Of a stretch of 31,511 bases of DNA, positions 16,423 to 23,347 are shown piece after piece. The stretch lies in the IMG/VR virus record IMGVR_UViG_3300044911_003152, positions 1 to 31,511 of that record; one strand, written 5' to 3'. The position numbers and the translations under genes were made by a program. Within the stretch, counting starts at the first letter, position 1; each line of letters starts with the position of its first letter. Under the pieces are notes generated by a model, which saw only the letters and a list, made by a program, of their open reading frames with translations, was not told the origin of the DNA and searched no databases. The stretch comes from a virus.

Positions 16423-17003
16423 GGCGTCTCGGTGAAGACCGGCGAGACGTTCGGGTTCGGGCAGTACAGCTTGCCCAGCGGGCTGTCGGCGCTGCCACCG
16501 AAGCCCTCGTTCGTGTCGTCCAGCGCGTTGAACTCGGCGTTGGTGCCGACGACGCTCGCGTCACCGCCGATGGACATGGCGCCCGACCCGGTGGTCTTCC
16601 AGATCGTCGCCTCCATCACGAAGCCGTCGCACCGCTCGCGCCGCGCCACGAGGTTGCCGAAGACGTCATCGAACGCGCAGGCCGCGCCGGGGTTGACGTA
16701 CTGCGAGACGTCGGCGATGTCCTCCCCCATCAGGAGGTGCATGTTCGCCTTGTGCAGCTCGTCCAGCCGCCCGCTGAACTTCATGCCCATGCGGGTGGGC
16801 GAGAGCAGCTCGACACGGCGCGGGAACGTGGTGCCCAGGTACTCGGTGTCCTCCCGGCTCATCTCCAGGACGGCGTCCTGCATCACGCCCAGGTAGTACA
16901 GGGCCTCGTCCTCGGTGCCGGGCGCCTTGACGAAGTGGACGTGACTCCAAAAGCCCTGGAAGAGATTGGCCGAGGAGTGGGTGGACTGAAGACCAATCGG
17001 CAT
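16419..17003 (-). CDS. Major tail tube protein (194 aa)
   Basis: This is probably the subunit that stacks into the tail tube. Evidence is mainly position: after the tail terminator and before the chaperone/tape-measure block, with about the usual length for tube proteins. AGGAGG lies 5 nt before the ATG, a strong site fitting a highly made protein. The sequence is beta-rich with Gly/Ser/Thr loops (VELLSPTRMGMKFSGRLDEL about 64-83; KTTGSGAMSIGGDASVVGTN about 136-155) and a flexible, Asn/Pro-rich C-terminus. The 3' end meets the chaperone gene tail to tail, with overlapping stop codons and no terminator. Confidence 0.7.
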   Translation of the reverse strand: MPIGLQSTHSSANLFQGFWSHVHFVKAPGTEDEALYYLGVMQDAVLEMSREDTEYLGTTFPRRVELLSPTRMGMKFSGRLDELHKANMHLLMGEDIADVSQYVNPGAACAFDDVFGNLVARRERCDGFVMEATIWKTTGSGAMSIGGDASVVGTNAEFNALDDTNEGFGGSADSPLGKLYCPNPNVSPVFTETP

Positions 17004-17015
17004 GGAAGCCTCCTG

Positions 17016-17612
17016 CTACGGGATGAAGCCAACGGCGCCCAGCGCGTCCTGTGGGAGCCGGATCGTGAACGTCAACGTAACGCGCTGCAAACCGTCGGTC
17101 ATGTGGTGTCTACGGCGCTCCTCCGGCGCTCCGAAGGTCCCCCTGGAGCGCGACTGGACCATCAGCTTCTGCCCGGTGGCCTGCGGCGAGTCCACGTCGG
17201 CGAAGTCGAGCACGTCCACCGCCCAGCCGGGCAGGCCGGCGCGCCGCTCGGTGAACCGGGCCTGAACGGCGGTCGCGAGGTGCTCGCACCGCACGCCCAG
17301 CGGGTCTTTGTCGCCGGCGTCGGCGGTCGGATCGCCCACCCGGCTGAAGACGTCCACTTGCGCAGACGACCAGCCGCCGGCCCCGGCCAGCTCCTCCAGC
17401 CAGCGCACCTCGACCCACGCCTGGGCCTCGCGCGCGCCATCGGCCTCGCTCTGCCATTCGTCGCCGGCCCCGGCCCCGCCCTCGGCCAGATCGGGATCGG
17501 CCAGGGCGTAGTCGTGGATCACCGGAAACGTGCCCTCCGGGCAGGTCACGGTGGAGCCGAGCCAGACCTGGAACGACCGCTTCAGATCGGAGTGGTCTCG
17601 GTGCTCGCTCAC
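17016..17612 (-). CDS. Tail terminator-like protein (198 aa)
   Basis: The start is GTG at 17612, overlapping the stop of the neck gene as GTGA, with GGAG 7 nt upstream. The longer minus-strand reading from 17960 runs inside the neck gene and is a shadow. Order (adaptor, stopper, gp10-like, this gene, tube) matches the slot of gpU/gp17-type tail terminators, which cap the tube and join it to the neck. The family's usual size is 130-200 residues. The mixed alpha/beta sequence has a C-terminal beta strand pair (QRVTLTFTIRLPQDALG, about 176-192) typical of such proteins, and a Gly/Ala/Glu-rich loop at about 41-60. Role is inferred from order; sequence similarity is weak by eye. Confidence 0.6.
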   Translation of the reverse strand: MSEHRDHSDLKRSFQVWLGSTVTCPEGTFPVIHDYALADPDLAEGGAGAGDEWQSEADGAREAQAWVEVRWLEELAGAGGWSSAQVDVFSRVGDPTADAGDKDPLGVRCEHLATAVQARFTERRAGLPGWAVDVLDFADVDSPQATGQKLMVQSRSRGTFGAPEERRRHHMTDGLQRVTLTFTIRLPQDALGAVGFIP

Positions 17613-18127
17613 GACGCCGCTCCAGCCGTCGCGCCCACCGCGCGGGCCACGACCGCGCCGATGTTCTGCGCCTCGGCGACGGCGAGCCCGTGGGCGGCCC
17701 GCATCATGCCGTAGGGCTTGGTCCCAGGGTGCGCGACCGAGGCCACCGTGACGAAACGGCCCACCGCCGGCCAGAAGAACGCCAGGACGCCGCCGGGCTT
17801 GGCCCGGATCATGTGGGGGCGCGTGCCGTACTCCAGCATCTCGCCCAGGTTCGTGATGCGCCCGTCGGACAGCTCGACCGAGGCGTTGAAGCGCGGGTCG
17901 GTGTTCTCGACCACGAAGCCCCGCGCCCCGTCCTCGCCCTTGAACGACCGCACCACCCACGCCTTGTGCGCGTGTTTCCCAGGCGTCTTCAAGGCGGCCC
18001 GGTTGGCGGCGGCCTCCGCGATGCGCCCCAGCTCGCGCTCCACGGCCTCCACAAGCCGGCTGGAGGTCTCGGTCAGCCGCTCGGACGTCAAGGTAAGGGG
18101 CGGCTCGAACCGCAGGCTCATGGTCAC
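17609..18127 (-). CDS. HK97 gp10-like neck/tail protein (172 aa)
   Basis: The start is GTG at 18127 with GGAGG 7 nt upstream; an ATG two codons in is possible. The central and C-terminal part carries the marks of the HK97 gp10/SPP1 gp16.1-like family: EYGTRPHMIRAKPGGVLAFF (about 98-117), then a conserved VAHPGTKP (about 131-138), which in relatives reads '..V.HPG.kp..'. The N-terminal 40 residues are helical. Members sit between stopper and tail terminator and help join head and tail. It lies 2 nt after the stopper gene and overlaps the next start, consistent with a coupled connector operon. Confidence 0.8.
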   Translation of the reverse strand: MTMSLRFEPPLTLTSERLTETSSRLVEAVERELGRIAEAAANRAALKTPGKHAHKAWVVRSFKGEDGARGFVVENTDPRFNASVELSDGRITNLGEMLEYGTRPHMIRAKPGGVLAFFWPAVGRFVTVASVAHPGTKPYGMMRAAHGLAVAEAQNIGAVVARAVGATAGAAS

Positions 18128-18129
18128 GT

Positions 18130-18639
18130 TCAGTCCTCCCGGCTGTAGCGCGTCTTGACCCAGATCAGGCCGGCCCCGAAGTCGCCGGCGACGTCGATCA
18201 CCTGGAAAGCGTGCGGCCCGTACACCGGATCGTCGTAGCGGATGCGGTCGGTGAGCAGGACCCGATCACCGGCGAGCTTGCCGTCCGCGGGCACGTCCAC
18301 CAGGAGAAACGCGCGCTCCCCTTCCTTGAGCTGCCCAAAGGCCGCCGGCGCGCCGGGCCTGGAGCCGGACCAGGAGCTGGGCGTGAAAGGCACGGCCTGC
18401 ACCGCGTCCAGCCCGGCCACGTTGGCCCAGGTCGCATCCTTGCCCACCGCGGGGTTGCCCTCGGCCACCTTGCGGCGGCGCAGGATGGCGACCGTACAGA
18501 CGGATTCACCGTCAGCCGTCGGCGGCCGTTGCCGCTCGGCCAGGACGGCGGCGCCGGCGCGGAGCAGCTCGTTGGCGTAGCCCGTCCCCGTTGGGCCGAG
18601 GAGACGTTCAAAGCCGGTGCGGGTGGAGTCGTCGGACAT
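18130..18639 (-). CDS. Head closure (stopper)-like protein (169 aa)
   Basis: This follows the adaptor and precedes the gp10-like gene, the usual slot for the head-tail connector that closes the DNA exit (SPP1 gp16/lambda FII type). The C-terminal half is beta-rich, with a GDRVLLTDRIRYDDPVYG segment (about 123-140) and then VIDVAGDFGAGLIWVKTRY (about 147-165), similar in style to stopper beta barrels that contain an 'rI.yd...y...V..v' pattern. The ATG at 18639 lacks a clear ribosome site. The 91-nt gap upstream holds a short palindrome. The assignment is from order and pattern, not a decisive motif. Confidence 0.6.
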   Translation of the reverse strand: MSDDSTRTGFERLLGPTGTGYANELLRAGAAVLAERQRPPTADGESVCTVAILRRRKVAEGNPAVGKDATWANVAGLDAVQAVPFTPSSWSGSRPGAPAAFGQLKEGERAFLLVDVPADGKLAGDRVLLTDRIRYDDPVYGPHAFQVIDVAGDFGAGLIWVKTRYSRED

Positions 18640-18714
18640 GCGACAACGCTACCACGACGCCCGCGCCCGGACCCAGCGGATCAGACCGGGGTGATGCGAG
18701 CGTTCAGGTCGGCC

Positions 18715-18728
18715 CTGGCGGCCGCCAG
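18715..18728. other. Palindrome between adaptor and stopper genes
   Basis: CTGGCGGCCGCCAG is a perfect 14-nt palindrome (5-bp stem with a 4-nt GGCC loop). It starts 3 nt after the adaptor gene's stop. No T-run follows on the minus strand. It could be an RNA hairpin or a protein-binding site. Confidence 0.25.
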
Positions 18729-18730
18729 CG

Positions 18731-19423
18731 TCACGGCTCGCCTCGGATCGGGGCGAGCGGTCCCAGGCCGTCGATGAACCGCTGATACGCCTCGCCGGCG
18801 GCCGCCTTGTGGTGCTCCGGCGCGCGCGTCGTGGTCGAGACGCCGGAGGCGCCCGACACGTTGGAGATCGCGCCCCGGCCCACGGCCAGGAGCGAGTGGC
18901 AGCGGAACTCGGCGTAGTTCTGGAACGCCGTCTCGCGCTCATCATCCACGTCGGCCACCGTGGCGAAGCGGTTGCCGAAGTAGGTGAAGTAGACGGCGAC
19001 CACGCCCTGCGGGATCGGGTCCAGGTAGACCAGCGGCCCCTGGATGGTCGCCCGCCCCGCGAAGAACCGCGCCTGGAACTCGCGCAGCCGGGCGGCGGCC
19101 AGCTCGAAAAACGGCCGCTGGACCGTGAGGTTGCCCGCCTCATCGCGCGTGACCTCCGGCCCCAGGTCGATTGCGTGGCCCTCGGAGTCGTAGAAGACGT
19201 CCACGATGGAGCGCGCGCCCTCCACGCCCACCAGGGGGCTGTAGACCTGGGTGCCGGCCACCGTGTTGAAGCTCGCCACGCCCACCGCGGGGAAGTGTCG
19301 GTTCACCTCGCGCAACGCCTCGGTCAGGCACTGGTCCACGATGGCGTCGGACAGCAGCGTCGTGTCGGTGGCGTGGCCCACCGCGGCCCGAAGGCGCGCG
19401 CGGAACTCGGCGAGGGTAGGCAT
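18731..19423 (-). CDS. Head-tail adaptor-like protein (230 aa)
   Basis: The protein begins MPTLAEFRARLRAAVGHATD, then a helix with DAIVDQCLTEALREVNRHFP (about 27-46). This helical opening with conserved acidic and aromatic residues is like gp6/gp15-type adaptors that bind under the portal. A beta middle (GTQVYSPLVGVEGARSIVDV, about 58-77) is followed by a C-terminal helical part (AFQNYAEFRCHSLLAVGRGA). It starts 1 nt after the 227-residue gene's stop. Connector order to the left supports the role. The length is longer than a minimal adaptor (100-150 aa), so an added domain is possible. Confidence 0.65.
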   Translation of the reverse strand: MPTLAEFRARLRAAVGHATDTTLLSDAIVDQCLTEALREVNRHFPAVGVASFNTVAGTQVYSPLVGVEGARSIVDVFYDSEGHAIDLGPEVTRDEAGNLTVQRPFFELAAARLREFQARFFAGRATIQGPLVYLDPIPQGVVAVYFTYFGNRFATVADVDDERETAFQNYAEFRCHSLLAVGRGAISNVSGASGVSTTTRAPEHHKAAAGEAYQRFIDGLGPLAPIRGEP

Positions 19424-19424
19424 G

Positions 19425-20108
19425 TCAGACCATCGCGTCCGACGCGGCCGCCTCGCTTCCCAGGTGCTTCAGCTCCTGGGCCTGCCGGTGCGTCATCACC
19501 TGCTGGGCGTAGGCCATGACCGCCTGCCGGTTGTCGAACTCGCGGATGTACCGCTTGATCGCCTCCGGCGTCCGCAGGGCGGCCACGAACAGTTGAGCTT
19601 GGCGGATGGAGTGCCGGTAGGTGCCGCCCGCCGGATTCTTCAGGCCGGACGGCGGCGCGTAGGAGTCCGTGGTGAAGATCATGCCGCTGGAGCGGTCGGT
19701 GAACGACTCGGGCGCGGCGTCGGCCGGGCGGGCCTCGGGCTCGAACGCCAGGGTGGGCCGCTTGTTTTCATGCTTGCGGTCGCTGATCTGGCGGAACAGG
19801 CGCTTGGCGTACTCCAGGGGCAGCTCCGGCGAGACGCCGAAGGCCGGGATCTTGACGCGCGTCACGCCGCCACCCGTGGGCACAAGGATGGTCGTGGTGC
19901 CCATCTTCATGTTGATCACGCGCACCGACTTGGCGCCGCCCCTCGCGGCCTTGGCCAGCCGTTTCTCGGCGGCTTCGCGCTCGGCGGCGCTCACCGGCGG
20001 CTCGAAACTCTCGATGACGCTCGCGTCACCGCCGGCCTCGGCGGCCAGCTCCTTGTCACCGGGCTTGAACGCGTCTTCCAGGCGGGGGGGGTCTTTCGGC
20101 GTTGCCAT
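19425..20108 (-). CDS. Structural-region protein of unknown function (227 aa)
   Basis: No family is recognised. The start at 20108 (MATPKDPPRL) has GGAG upstream and is preferred over an in-frame extension to 20168. The N-terminal 85 residues are charged and helical (AAEREAAEKRLAKAARGG). A middle beta segment is TTTILVPTGGGVTRVKIPAFG (about 90-110, with some overlap at the ends). The C-terminal half is helical with many Gln/Arg (RHSIRQAQLFVAALRTPEAI; QQVMTHRQAQELKHLG). A candidate promoter lies directly upstream, so this gene may start the connector/tail transcription unit. Its place just before the adaptor suggests a head-completion or decoration role, but that is a guess. Confidence 0.7.
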   Translation of the reverse strand: MATPKDPPRLEDAFKPGDKELAAEAGGDASVIESFEPPVSAAEREAAEKRLAKAARGGAKSVRVINMKMGTTTILVPTGGGVTRVKIPAFGVSPELPLEYAKRLFRQISDRKHENKRPTLAFEPEARPADAAPESFTDRSSGMIFTTDSYAPPSGLKNPAGGTYRHSIRQAQLFVAALRTPEAIKRYIREFDNRQAVMAYAQQVMTHRQAQELKHLGSEAAASDAMV

Positions 20109-20136
20109 CGTCTCTCCAGCGGCGGTTGAGGAGGCA

Positions 20137-20165
20137 ACGGTATTCGTGGCGCGCCTGTAGGTCAA
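20137..20165 (-). promoter_or_regulatory. Candidate promoter before the connector/tail genes
   Basis: Minus strand TTGACC (20165-20160), 5 of 6 to the -35 consensus, a 17-nt spacer and TACCGT (20142-20137), only 3 of 6 to the -10. It lies about 30 nt before the start of the 227-residue gene, in the 84-nt gap after the 95-residue gene. Confidence 0.4.
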
Positions 20166-20192
20166 CACCTCTCAGCGAGGCTCCCAGGCGGC

Positions 20193-20480
20193 TCAGGCGG
20201 CCTTTTTCTGGCGGGCCGGGCGGAGGGCGACCGGCGAGGGCACCTTGAAGACCAGCAGGGTGTGCCGGAGGGAGTCCATGTAGGCGACGAATCCAGGGCG
20301 CCAGAACTCGAAAGCGGCGCTGGCGACCCACCCGTCCGCGGCCATCGCCGCGCGGGCCTCGGCCAGGGTCTCCCCCATCGTCGCGTGCCGGCTGGCCCGG
20401 CTCCACCAGCTTCGGTGGTAGCAGGCGCGCTCCGACTCGGTGAGGGTCGCGGTCTTCATCTTCTTCAGGATCGTGCTCAT
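20193..20480 (-). CDS. Small protein of unknown function (95 aa)
   Basis: No family is recognised. The start at 20480 (MSTILKKMKTATLTESERAC) has GGGAG about 6 nt upstream and overlaps the stop of the preceding gene by 4 nt. The sequence is helical and basic, with many Trp/Tyr/His residues in the middle (YHRSWWSRASRHATMG, about 21-36) and a basic end (RPARQKKAA). It is the last of three small genes that follow the right-hand cassette promoter at 21026-21054. Confidence 0.7.
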   Translation of the reverse strand: MSTILKKMKTATLTESERACYHRSWWSRASRHATMGETLAEARAAMAADGWVASAAFEFWRPGFVAYMDSLRHTLLVFKVPSPVALRPARQKKAA

Positions 20481-20737
20481 GTAGTCTCCCGGCCAGCTAC
20501 TGCTGGCAGTTGTTGCACCACCCGCTTGGCGGCGATCACGTAGGCGCGGCCCTGCGCCAGGGACAGCTCCTCGCGCGTCCCTTCGTGATCGGCAAACGCC
20601 TCGCAGTCGTTCGTGAGAGCCATGAAACGCTCGGTGAGGTCCGCTTCCCAGCGGGCGCGGCTCAATCCGTGGCGGGCGGCCTCGGCGCGAAGGGCGGCGA
20701 ACTCGGCGCGCACGGCGAGCAGCTCTGACGCGGCCAT
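20477..20737 (-). CDS. Small helical protein of unknown function (86 aa)
   Basis: The start is at 20737, where TGATG joins the stop of the upstream gene to this ATG. The longer frame to 20836 would overlap the upstream gene and is rejected. The protein is almost wholly alpha-helical (LLAVRAEFAALRAEAARHGL, about 6-25; LAQGRAYVIAAKRVVQQL, about 60-77) without Cys clusters or membrane segments. The family is unknown. Tight coupling suggests it works with, or is made in step with, its two small neighbours. Confidence 0.7.
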   Translation of the reverse strand: MAASELLAVRAEFAALRAEAARHGLSRARWEADLTERFMALTNDCEAFADHEGTREELSLAQGRAYVIAAKRVVQQLPAVAGRETT

Positions 20738-20982
20738 CAGTGCGCCCCAACGGCGCGGGCCGAGGAAAAGCCGGCCGCCTGGAGGGCGCGAACGGCGCGC
20801 TGGAAGTCCGAATCCCCTCCGCGGAACTCGGCCCACATCTCACGGCAGTCCTGCGCCATGAGGAAGCCGCCCTCCACCACGGCCCACGGCCGGGACAGCT
20901 TCTGCCCGGCGCGCTGCGCCCGCGCTACCAGCCGCCCCGCCTCTGCCTGCGTCAGCTCGATTCCGAAGATTCCGCGTGCCAT
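20737..20982 (-). CDS. Small protein of unknown function (81 aa)
   Basis: This is the first gene after the promoter cassette. GGGAG lies 6 nt before the ATG. The protein begins MARGIFGIELTQAEAGRLVA, followed by helical sequence ending SARAVGAH. No family is recognised. It opens a three-gene coupled unit (20982 to 20193) lying between the accessory operon and the connector genes. Confidence 0.75.
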   Translation of the reverse strand: MARGIFGIELTQAEAGRLVARAQRAGQKLSRPWAVVEGGFLMAQDCREMWAEFRGGDSDFQRAVRALQAAGFSSARAVGAH

Positions 20983-21011
20983 CTCATTCTCCCGTCCGGG
21001 GCCACCGCGGC

Positions 21012-21054
21012 CCGTTCATGCTTACGTTGTAGCGCAGGCATTCCTGGGAGTCGA
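21012..21054 (-). promoter_or_regulatory. Cassette promoter, copy 1
   Basis: Minus strand TCGACT (21054-21049), a 17-nt spacer and TACAAC (21031-21026), each 4 of 6 to the sigma70 consensus. The same -35, -10, spacing and start-site sequence occur in a second copy at 27218-27246, although the spacers differ. A 23-bp stretch over the -10 and start site (21012-21034) is identical to 27204-27226. Conservation of the two hexamers against a divergent spacer supports a real promoter. Confidence 0.7.
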
Positions 21055-21058
21055 GACG

Positions 21059-21081
21059 AAAACGCACGCCGAATGCGCTTT
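21059..21081 (-). terminator. Cassette terminator, copy 1
   Basis: On the minus strand AAAGCGCA, a 7-nt loop and TGCGTTTT form an 8-bp stem with one G-U pair and a four-U run. This resembles a weak Rho-independent terminator with an A-tract upstream. It lies just before the cassette promoter and about 35 nt after the upstream gene, so it would end one unit where the next starts. Confidence 0.45.
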
Positions 21082-21116
21082 CTTTCTGGGCCGCGCTGTT
21101 GCTCGCCGCCAGCGCG

Positions 21117-21464
21117 TCAGAGCCCGGACAAGAACTCGGCCGCCAGCAGCTCGACCACGCGACCCTCGCTCATGTCCGGCTCCATGGCGCGGAAATGGGC
21201 GACCGCTCGCTCGAACACCTCGCGCTGCTCATCGGTGAGCCGGATGGCGCGCGCCTGGGCGGGGCCATCGTAGGCGCCACGCGCGGGCCGCTCCGGCGTG
21301 GAGCGGCTATTGCTCTGTCCGGCCTCCGCCTCCATGAAGGCGAGCACGCGCGCCGCAGGGCTCGGCAGGCCAGGGAACCGTGCGGCGAGCGCGGCCAGGA
21401 ACTCGCTGAACCGCGCGCCCTGGTTCTCCGTGTCGAACCGGATCGGGAGTGGTTCGGTCGACAC
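21117..21464 (-). CDS. Protein of unknown function, last of the accessory operon (115 aa)
   Basis: The start is GTG at 21464, 3 nt after the stop of the GroES-like gene, with no strong ribosome site. No family is recognised. The N-terminal half has NQGARFSEFLAALAARFPGL (about 14-33). A polar linker follows (about 47-70), and then a helix-rich C-terminus with LTDEQREVFERAVAHFRAME (about 76-95) and GRVVELLAAEFLSG. The second half has the look of a small helical, perhaps dimerising, domain, and loosely recalls the 90-residue protein at the other end of the window. Confidence 0.65.
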   Translation of the reverse strand: MSTEPLPIRFDTENQGARFSEFLAALAARFPGLPSPAARVLAFMEAEAGQSNSRSTPERPARGAYDGPAQARAIRLTDEQREVFERAVAHFRAMEPDMSEGRVVELLAAEFLSGL

Positions 21465-21467
21465 GGG

Positions 21468-22010
21468 TCAGCTTTCGACCACGGCCTCCAGGCCGCGGCC
21501 GACTGCCCAGGGCGCATCGACCGGATGGTGGCGGCGGCTGCGCAGGCAGCCGTTCAGGGCGGCCTTGGTCGCCTTGACCTCGGCGCGGTAGTGGGCCAGG
21601 AGGATGGCGCAGCGGGGGCGGTCGGTGGGGCGGACGACGTCCAGGAGCTGCATGAGGTTCTTGACGTGGTTCTGGTAGACCCGCAGCCGGTCCTCCAGGT
21701 CGTCGCCAGGGCGGCCGTCGACCACGCGCACCAGGGCGGCGTACCGGCCCGGCGTGCCACCGAAGACCTCGGCGGGCAGCGCGTCCGCCTGAGCCGGGTG
21801 ACCGCTGAACCGCTGGAACACCACGCGGTCCCCAACGGACAGCTCCGCCGGCGCGTCTTTCCCCTTGGCCAGGACCACCGCGTAAATGGCATCGAACCGG
21901 GCCTTGTGCAGCGCGGGCAGCCACAGGCCGCTTGAATCCTGCACCTCGCCTTCACCTTGGAAGTCGGGCTCCACGGCCACCCAGGGACCGAGCGGTTTGG
22001 CGACGGCCAT
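21468..22010 (-). CDS. GroES-like co-chaperonin with C-terminal extension (180 aa)
   Basis: Residues 1-75 follow the Cpn10 plan. KPLGPWVAVEPD (5-16) matches the first strand, QDSSGLWLP (24-32) matches the end of the mobile loop (GGIVLP in GroES), AVVLAKGK (44-51) matches the VVAVGKG strand, and LSVGDRVVFQRFSGHP (57-72) matches VGDRVLFGKYSG. The hydrophobic Leu-Trp-Leu would be the GroEL-binding tripeptide. Residues about 76-180 are an extra domain not found in GroES. T4 gp31 and its relatives are phage co-chaperonins that let GroEL fold the large capsid protein; the same role is inferred here. It overlaps the small basic gene by 4 nt. A fold-only similarity is the main alternative. Confidence 0.65.
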   Translation of the reverse strand: MAVAKPLGPWVAVEPDFQGEGEVQDSSGLWLPALHKARFDAIYAVVLAKGKDAPAELSVGDRVVFQRFSGHPAQADALPAEVFGGTPGRYAALVRVVDGRPGDDLEDRLRVYQNHVKNLMQLLDVVRPTDRPRCAILLAHYRAEVKATKAALNGCLRSRRHHPVDAPWAVGRGLEAVVES

Positions 22011-22201
22011 CAGGTGAGCCCTGCCTGCCGGCGGACATGCGCCCGCTGCGCGAGCTTCTGGCCACGTCGGCGCTGCCGTCGGTTGGGGCCGGCCGGCGCC
22101 GGGGGCGGCGCGGCCTCGCTCGCGGTGTCGGACAGCGCGCGGCCCAGCTCCGCCTCGCGCTGTTCCTTGGACAGCATCGTTCGTTTCCCGTTGTCTTCCA
22201 C
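22010..22201 (-). CDS. Small basic protein of unknown function (63 aa)
   Basis: This is a short helical start (LSKEQREAELGRALSDTASE, about 10-29), a Pro/Ala linker, then a very basic tail with NRRQRRRGQKLAQR (about 40-53). It could bind nucleic acid. The start lies 2 nt after the zinc-ribbon gene's stop, and its own stop overlaps the GroES-like start as ATGA. The coupling on both sides and the non-shadow composition support a real gene. The family is unknown. Confidence 0.6.
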   Translation of the reverse strand: MEDNGKRTMLSKEQREAELGRALSDTASEAAPPPAPAGPNRRQRRRGQKLAQRAHVRRQAGLT

Positions 22202-22203
22202 GT

Positions 22204-22932
22204 TCAGCTCCTCGGACAGGTGTAGCAGGTGAGCCCGGCCGGCGTGGCGGACAGGAAGCCGCCGCAGGTCGGGCAGGTCGGGCGCCCGGTCGCCACCGGC
22301 GCGGGCGCTGGAGGCTCTGGCGGTTCGATCACGGGCCGCTCCTCCTCGGTCCGGGCGATGAGGCCGCCCCAGGAGCCGACCACCTCACGGAAGCGGGCGA
22401 TGGCTTTCACGTCACCGCGCAGGACCCGGCCGCTGGGATGCGCCCAGAGGTGGAGCACCTCCAGCTCGGCCACGATGTCCTCGCCCACCTTGCGGTCCGC
22501 CTCGCGCTCCAGGTCGAGGGCGCGGGCGCGGGTGACCAGCTCCTCCAGGCGGCGCTCGTCCGCGGCGTAGAGCTGCCGGAAGAAGTGGGCCATGGAGGGC
22601 ACCTCTTCCACGAGCCACGCCAGACGGCCCAGCAGGGTGTCCACCTCCGGGGGCGGCTCATACGTGCGCAGGCGCTCCGCCGCTCTGGCCAGCGACGCCC
22701 GGCCGTCGGGCTCCAGGTCAATGCCGGCGATGATCGGCCCGGCCACCTCGGCCTGGAGGATCGCCAGCAGCTCCGGCCCGAACTCCTCCCGGAAGGCGCG
22801 GAACTCGGGCGAGCCCGCGGCGTCACCGACGAAGGCATCCAGCAGGCGCAACACCTCCACGACGGCGCGGGCGCAGACCTTGGCGACGGCCTGACGGCTC
22901 GCGTCCTGGTCTCCGAAGGTGCGCACCCTCAT
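22204..22932 (-). CDS. Helical protein with C-terminal zinc ribbon (242 aa)
   Basis: The start at 22932 (MRVRTFGDQDAS) overlaps the preceding gene as ATGA; the longer frame to 22998 is rejected. Residues 1-185 are mainly alpha-helical. A Pro-rich linker (about 198-214) precedes a compact CPTC...CYTC zinc ribbon with Cys220, 223, 236 and 239. The ribbon likely binds zinc and perhaps nucleic acid or a partner protein. No family is recognised for the helical part. It lies between a ribbon-helix-helix-like gene and a small basic gene, so a regulatory or DNA-linked job is possible. Confidence 0.7.
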   Translation of the reverse strand: MRVRTFGDQDASRQAVAKVCARAVVEVLRLLDAFVGDAAGSPEFRAFREEFGPELLAILQAEVAGPIIAGIDLEPDGRASLARAAERLRTYEPPPEVDTLLGRLAWLVEEVPSMAHFFRQLYAADERRLEELVTRARALDLEREADRKVGEDIVAELEVLHLWAHPSGRVLRGDVKAIARFREVVGSWGGLIARTEEERPVIEPPEPPAPAPVATGRPTCPTCGGFLSATPAGLTCYTCPRS

Positions 22933-23315
22933 GGCCGCTGCGCCTCGGCGTCGAGACCCCTGGCGGGCGCGCAGACTCGGCACGAAGACCGCTCGCACAG
23001 GCGCAGGCCGGCCCGGACCAAAGCGCGCGCCGCGGCCGAGTAGGTCTGCCGGTTCTTGACCGACACGTTGGCGATCTGTTCGTCCAGGTCCACGTCCGGG
23101 TAGAAGTGCTGGCGCTGCGCCACGTCGTCCATCTCTGCGGCGTCCTCGAACGCGATGCGGTCGGCCACCGTCAGGCCCAGCTCGCAGAGGTGGCAGAGCT
23201 GGGCGGAGTAGCTGCGCCGGCTCGCGTCGGCCAGACGCCGGACCTCCGACACCAGGGCGTTGGAAAGGTACAGCGAGCGAGGGTCGCGGCCTGGGTCGTC
23301 ACGTTTGCCGGTCAT
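22929..23315 (-). CDS. Ribbon-helix-helix-like protein with two similar halves (128 aa)
   Basis: The start is ATG at 23315, with a weak ribosome site; the longer frame to 23729 runs inside the upstream gene and is rejected. Residues 13-48 (RSLYLSNALVSEVRRLADAS, then RSYSAQLCHLCELGL) fit a strand-helix-helix of Arc/MetJ type. Residues 81-106 (IANVSVKNRQTYSAAARALV then RAGLRL) look like a second copy: both have a Ser/Thr-Tyr-Ser-Ala motif at the start of the last helix. A C-terminal CRVC is present. A DNA-binding regulator is a reasonable but unproven reading. Confidence 0.55.
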   Translation of the reverse strand: MTGKRDDPGRDPRSLYLSNALVSEVRRLADASRRSYSAQLCHLCELGLTVADRIAFEDAAEMDDVAQRQHFYPDVDLDEQIANVSVKNRQTYSAAARALVRAGLRLCERSSCRVCAPARGLDAEAQRP

Positions 23316-23347
23316 GGTCGCAAGGTGCGCCACGCACCTGCCGGCCG

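Noticed and set aside
17016-17960. 314-codon minus-strand reading of the tail terminator region
   Set aside because: The N-terminal 116 codons overlap the gp10-like gene in another frame and look like a shadow; GTG at 17612 gives a normal length and overlap.
20983-21020. Possible leader peptide of 11 codons starting ATGAACGG after cassette promoter 1, with an 8-codon equivalent in copy 2 near 27212
   Set aside because: The ATG sits at the predicted transcript start, the peptides differ beyond the first three residues, and there is no ribosome site. The shared bases are better explained as an initially transcribed region.
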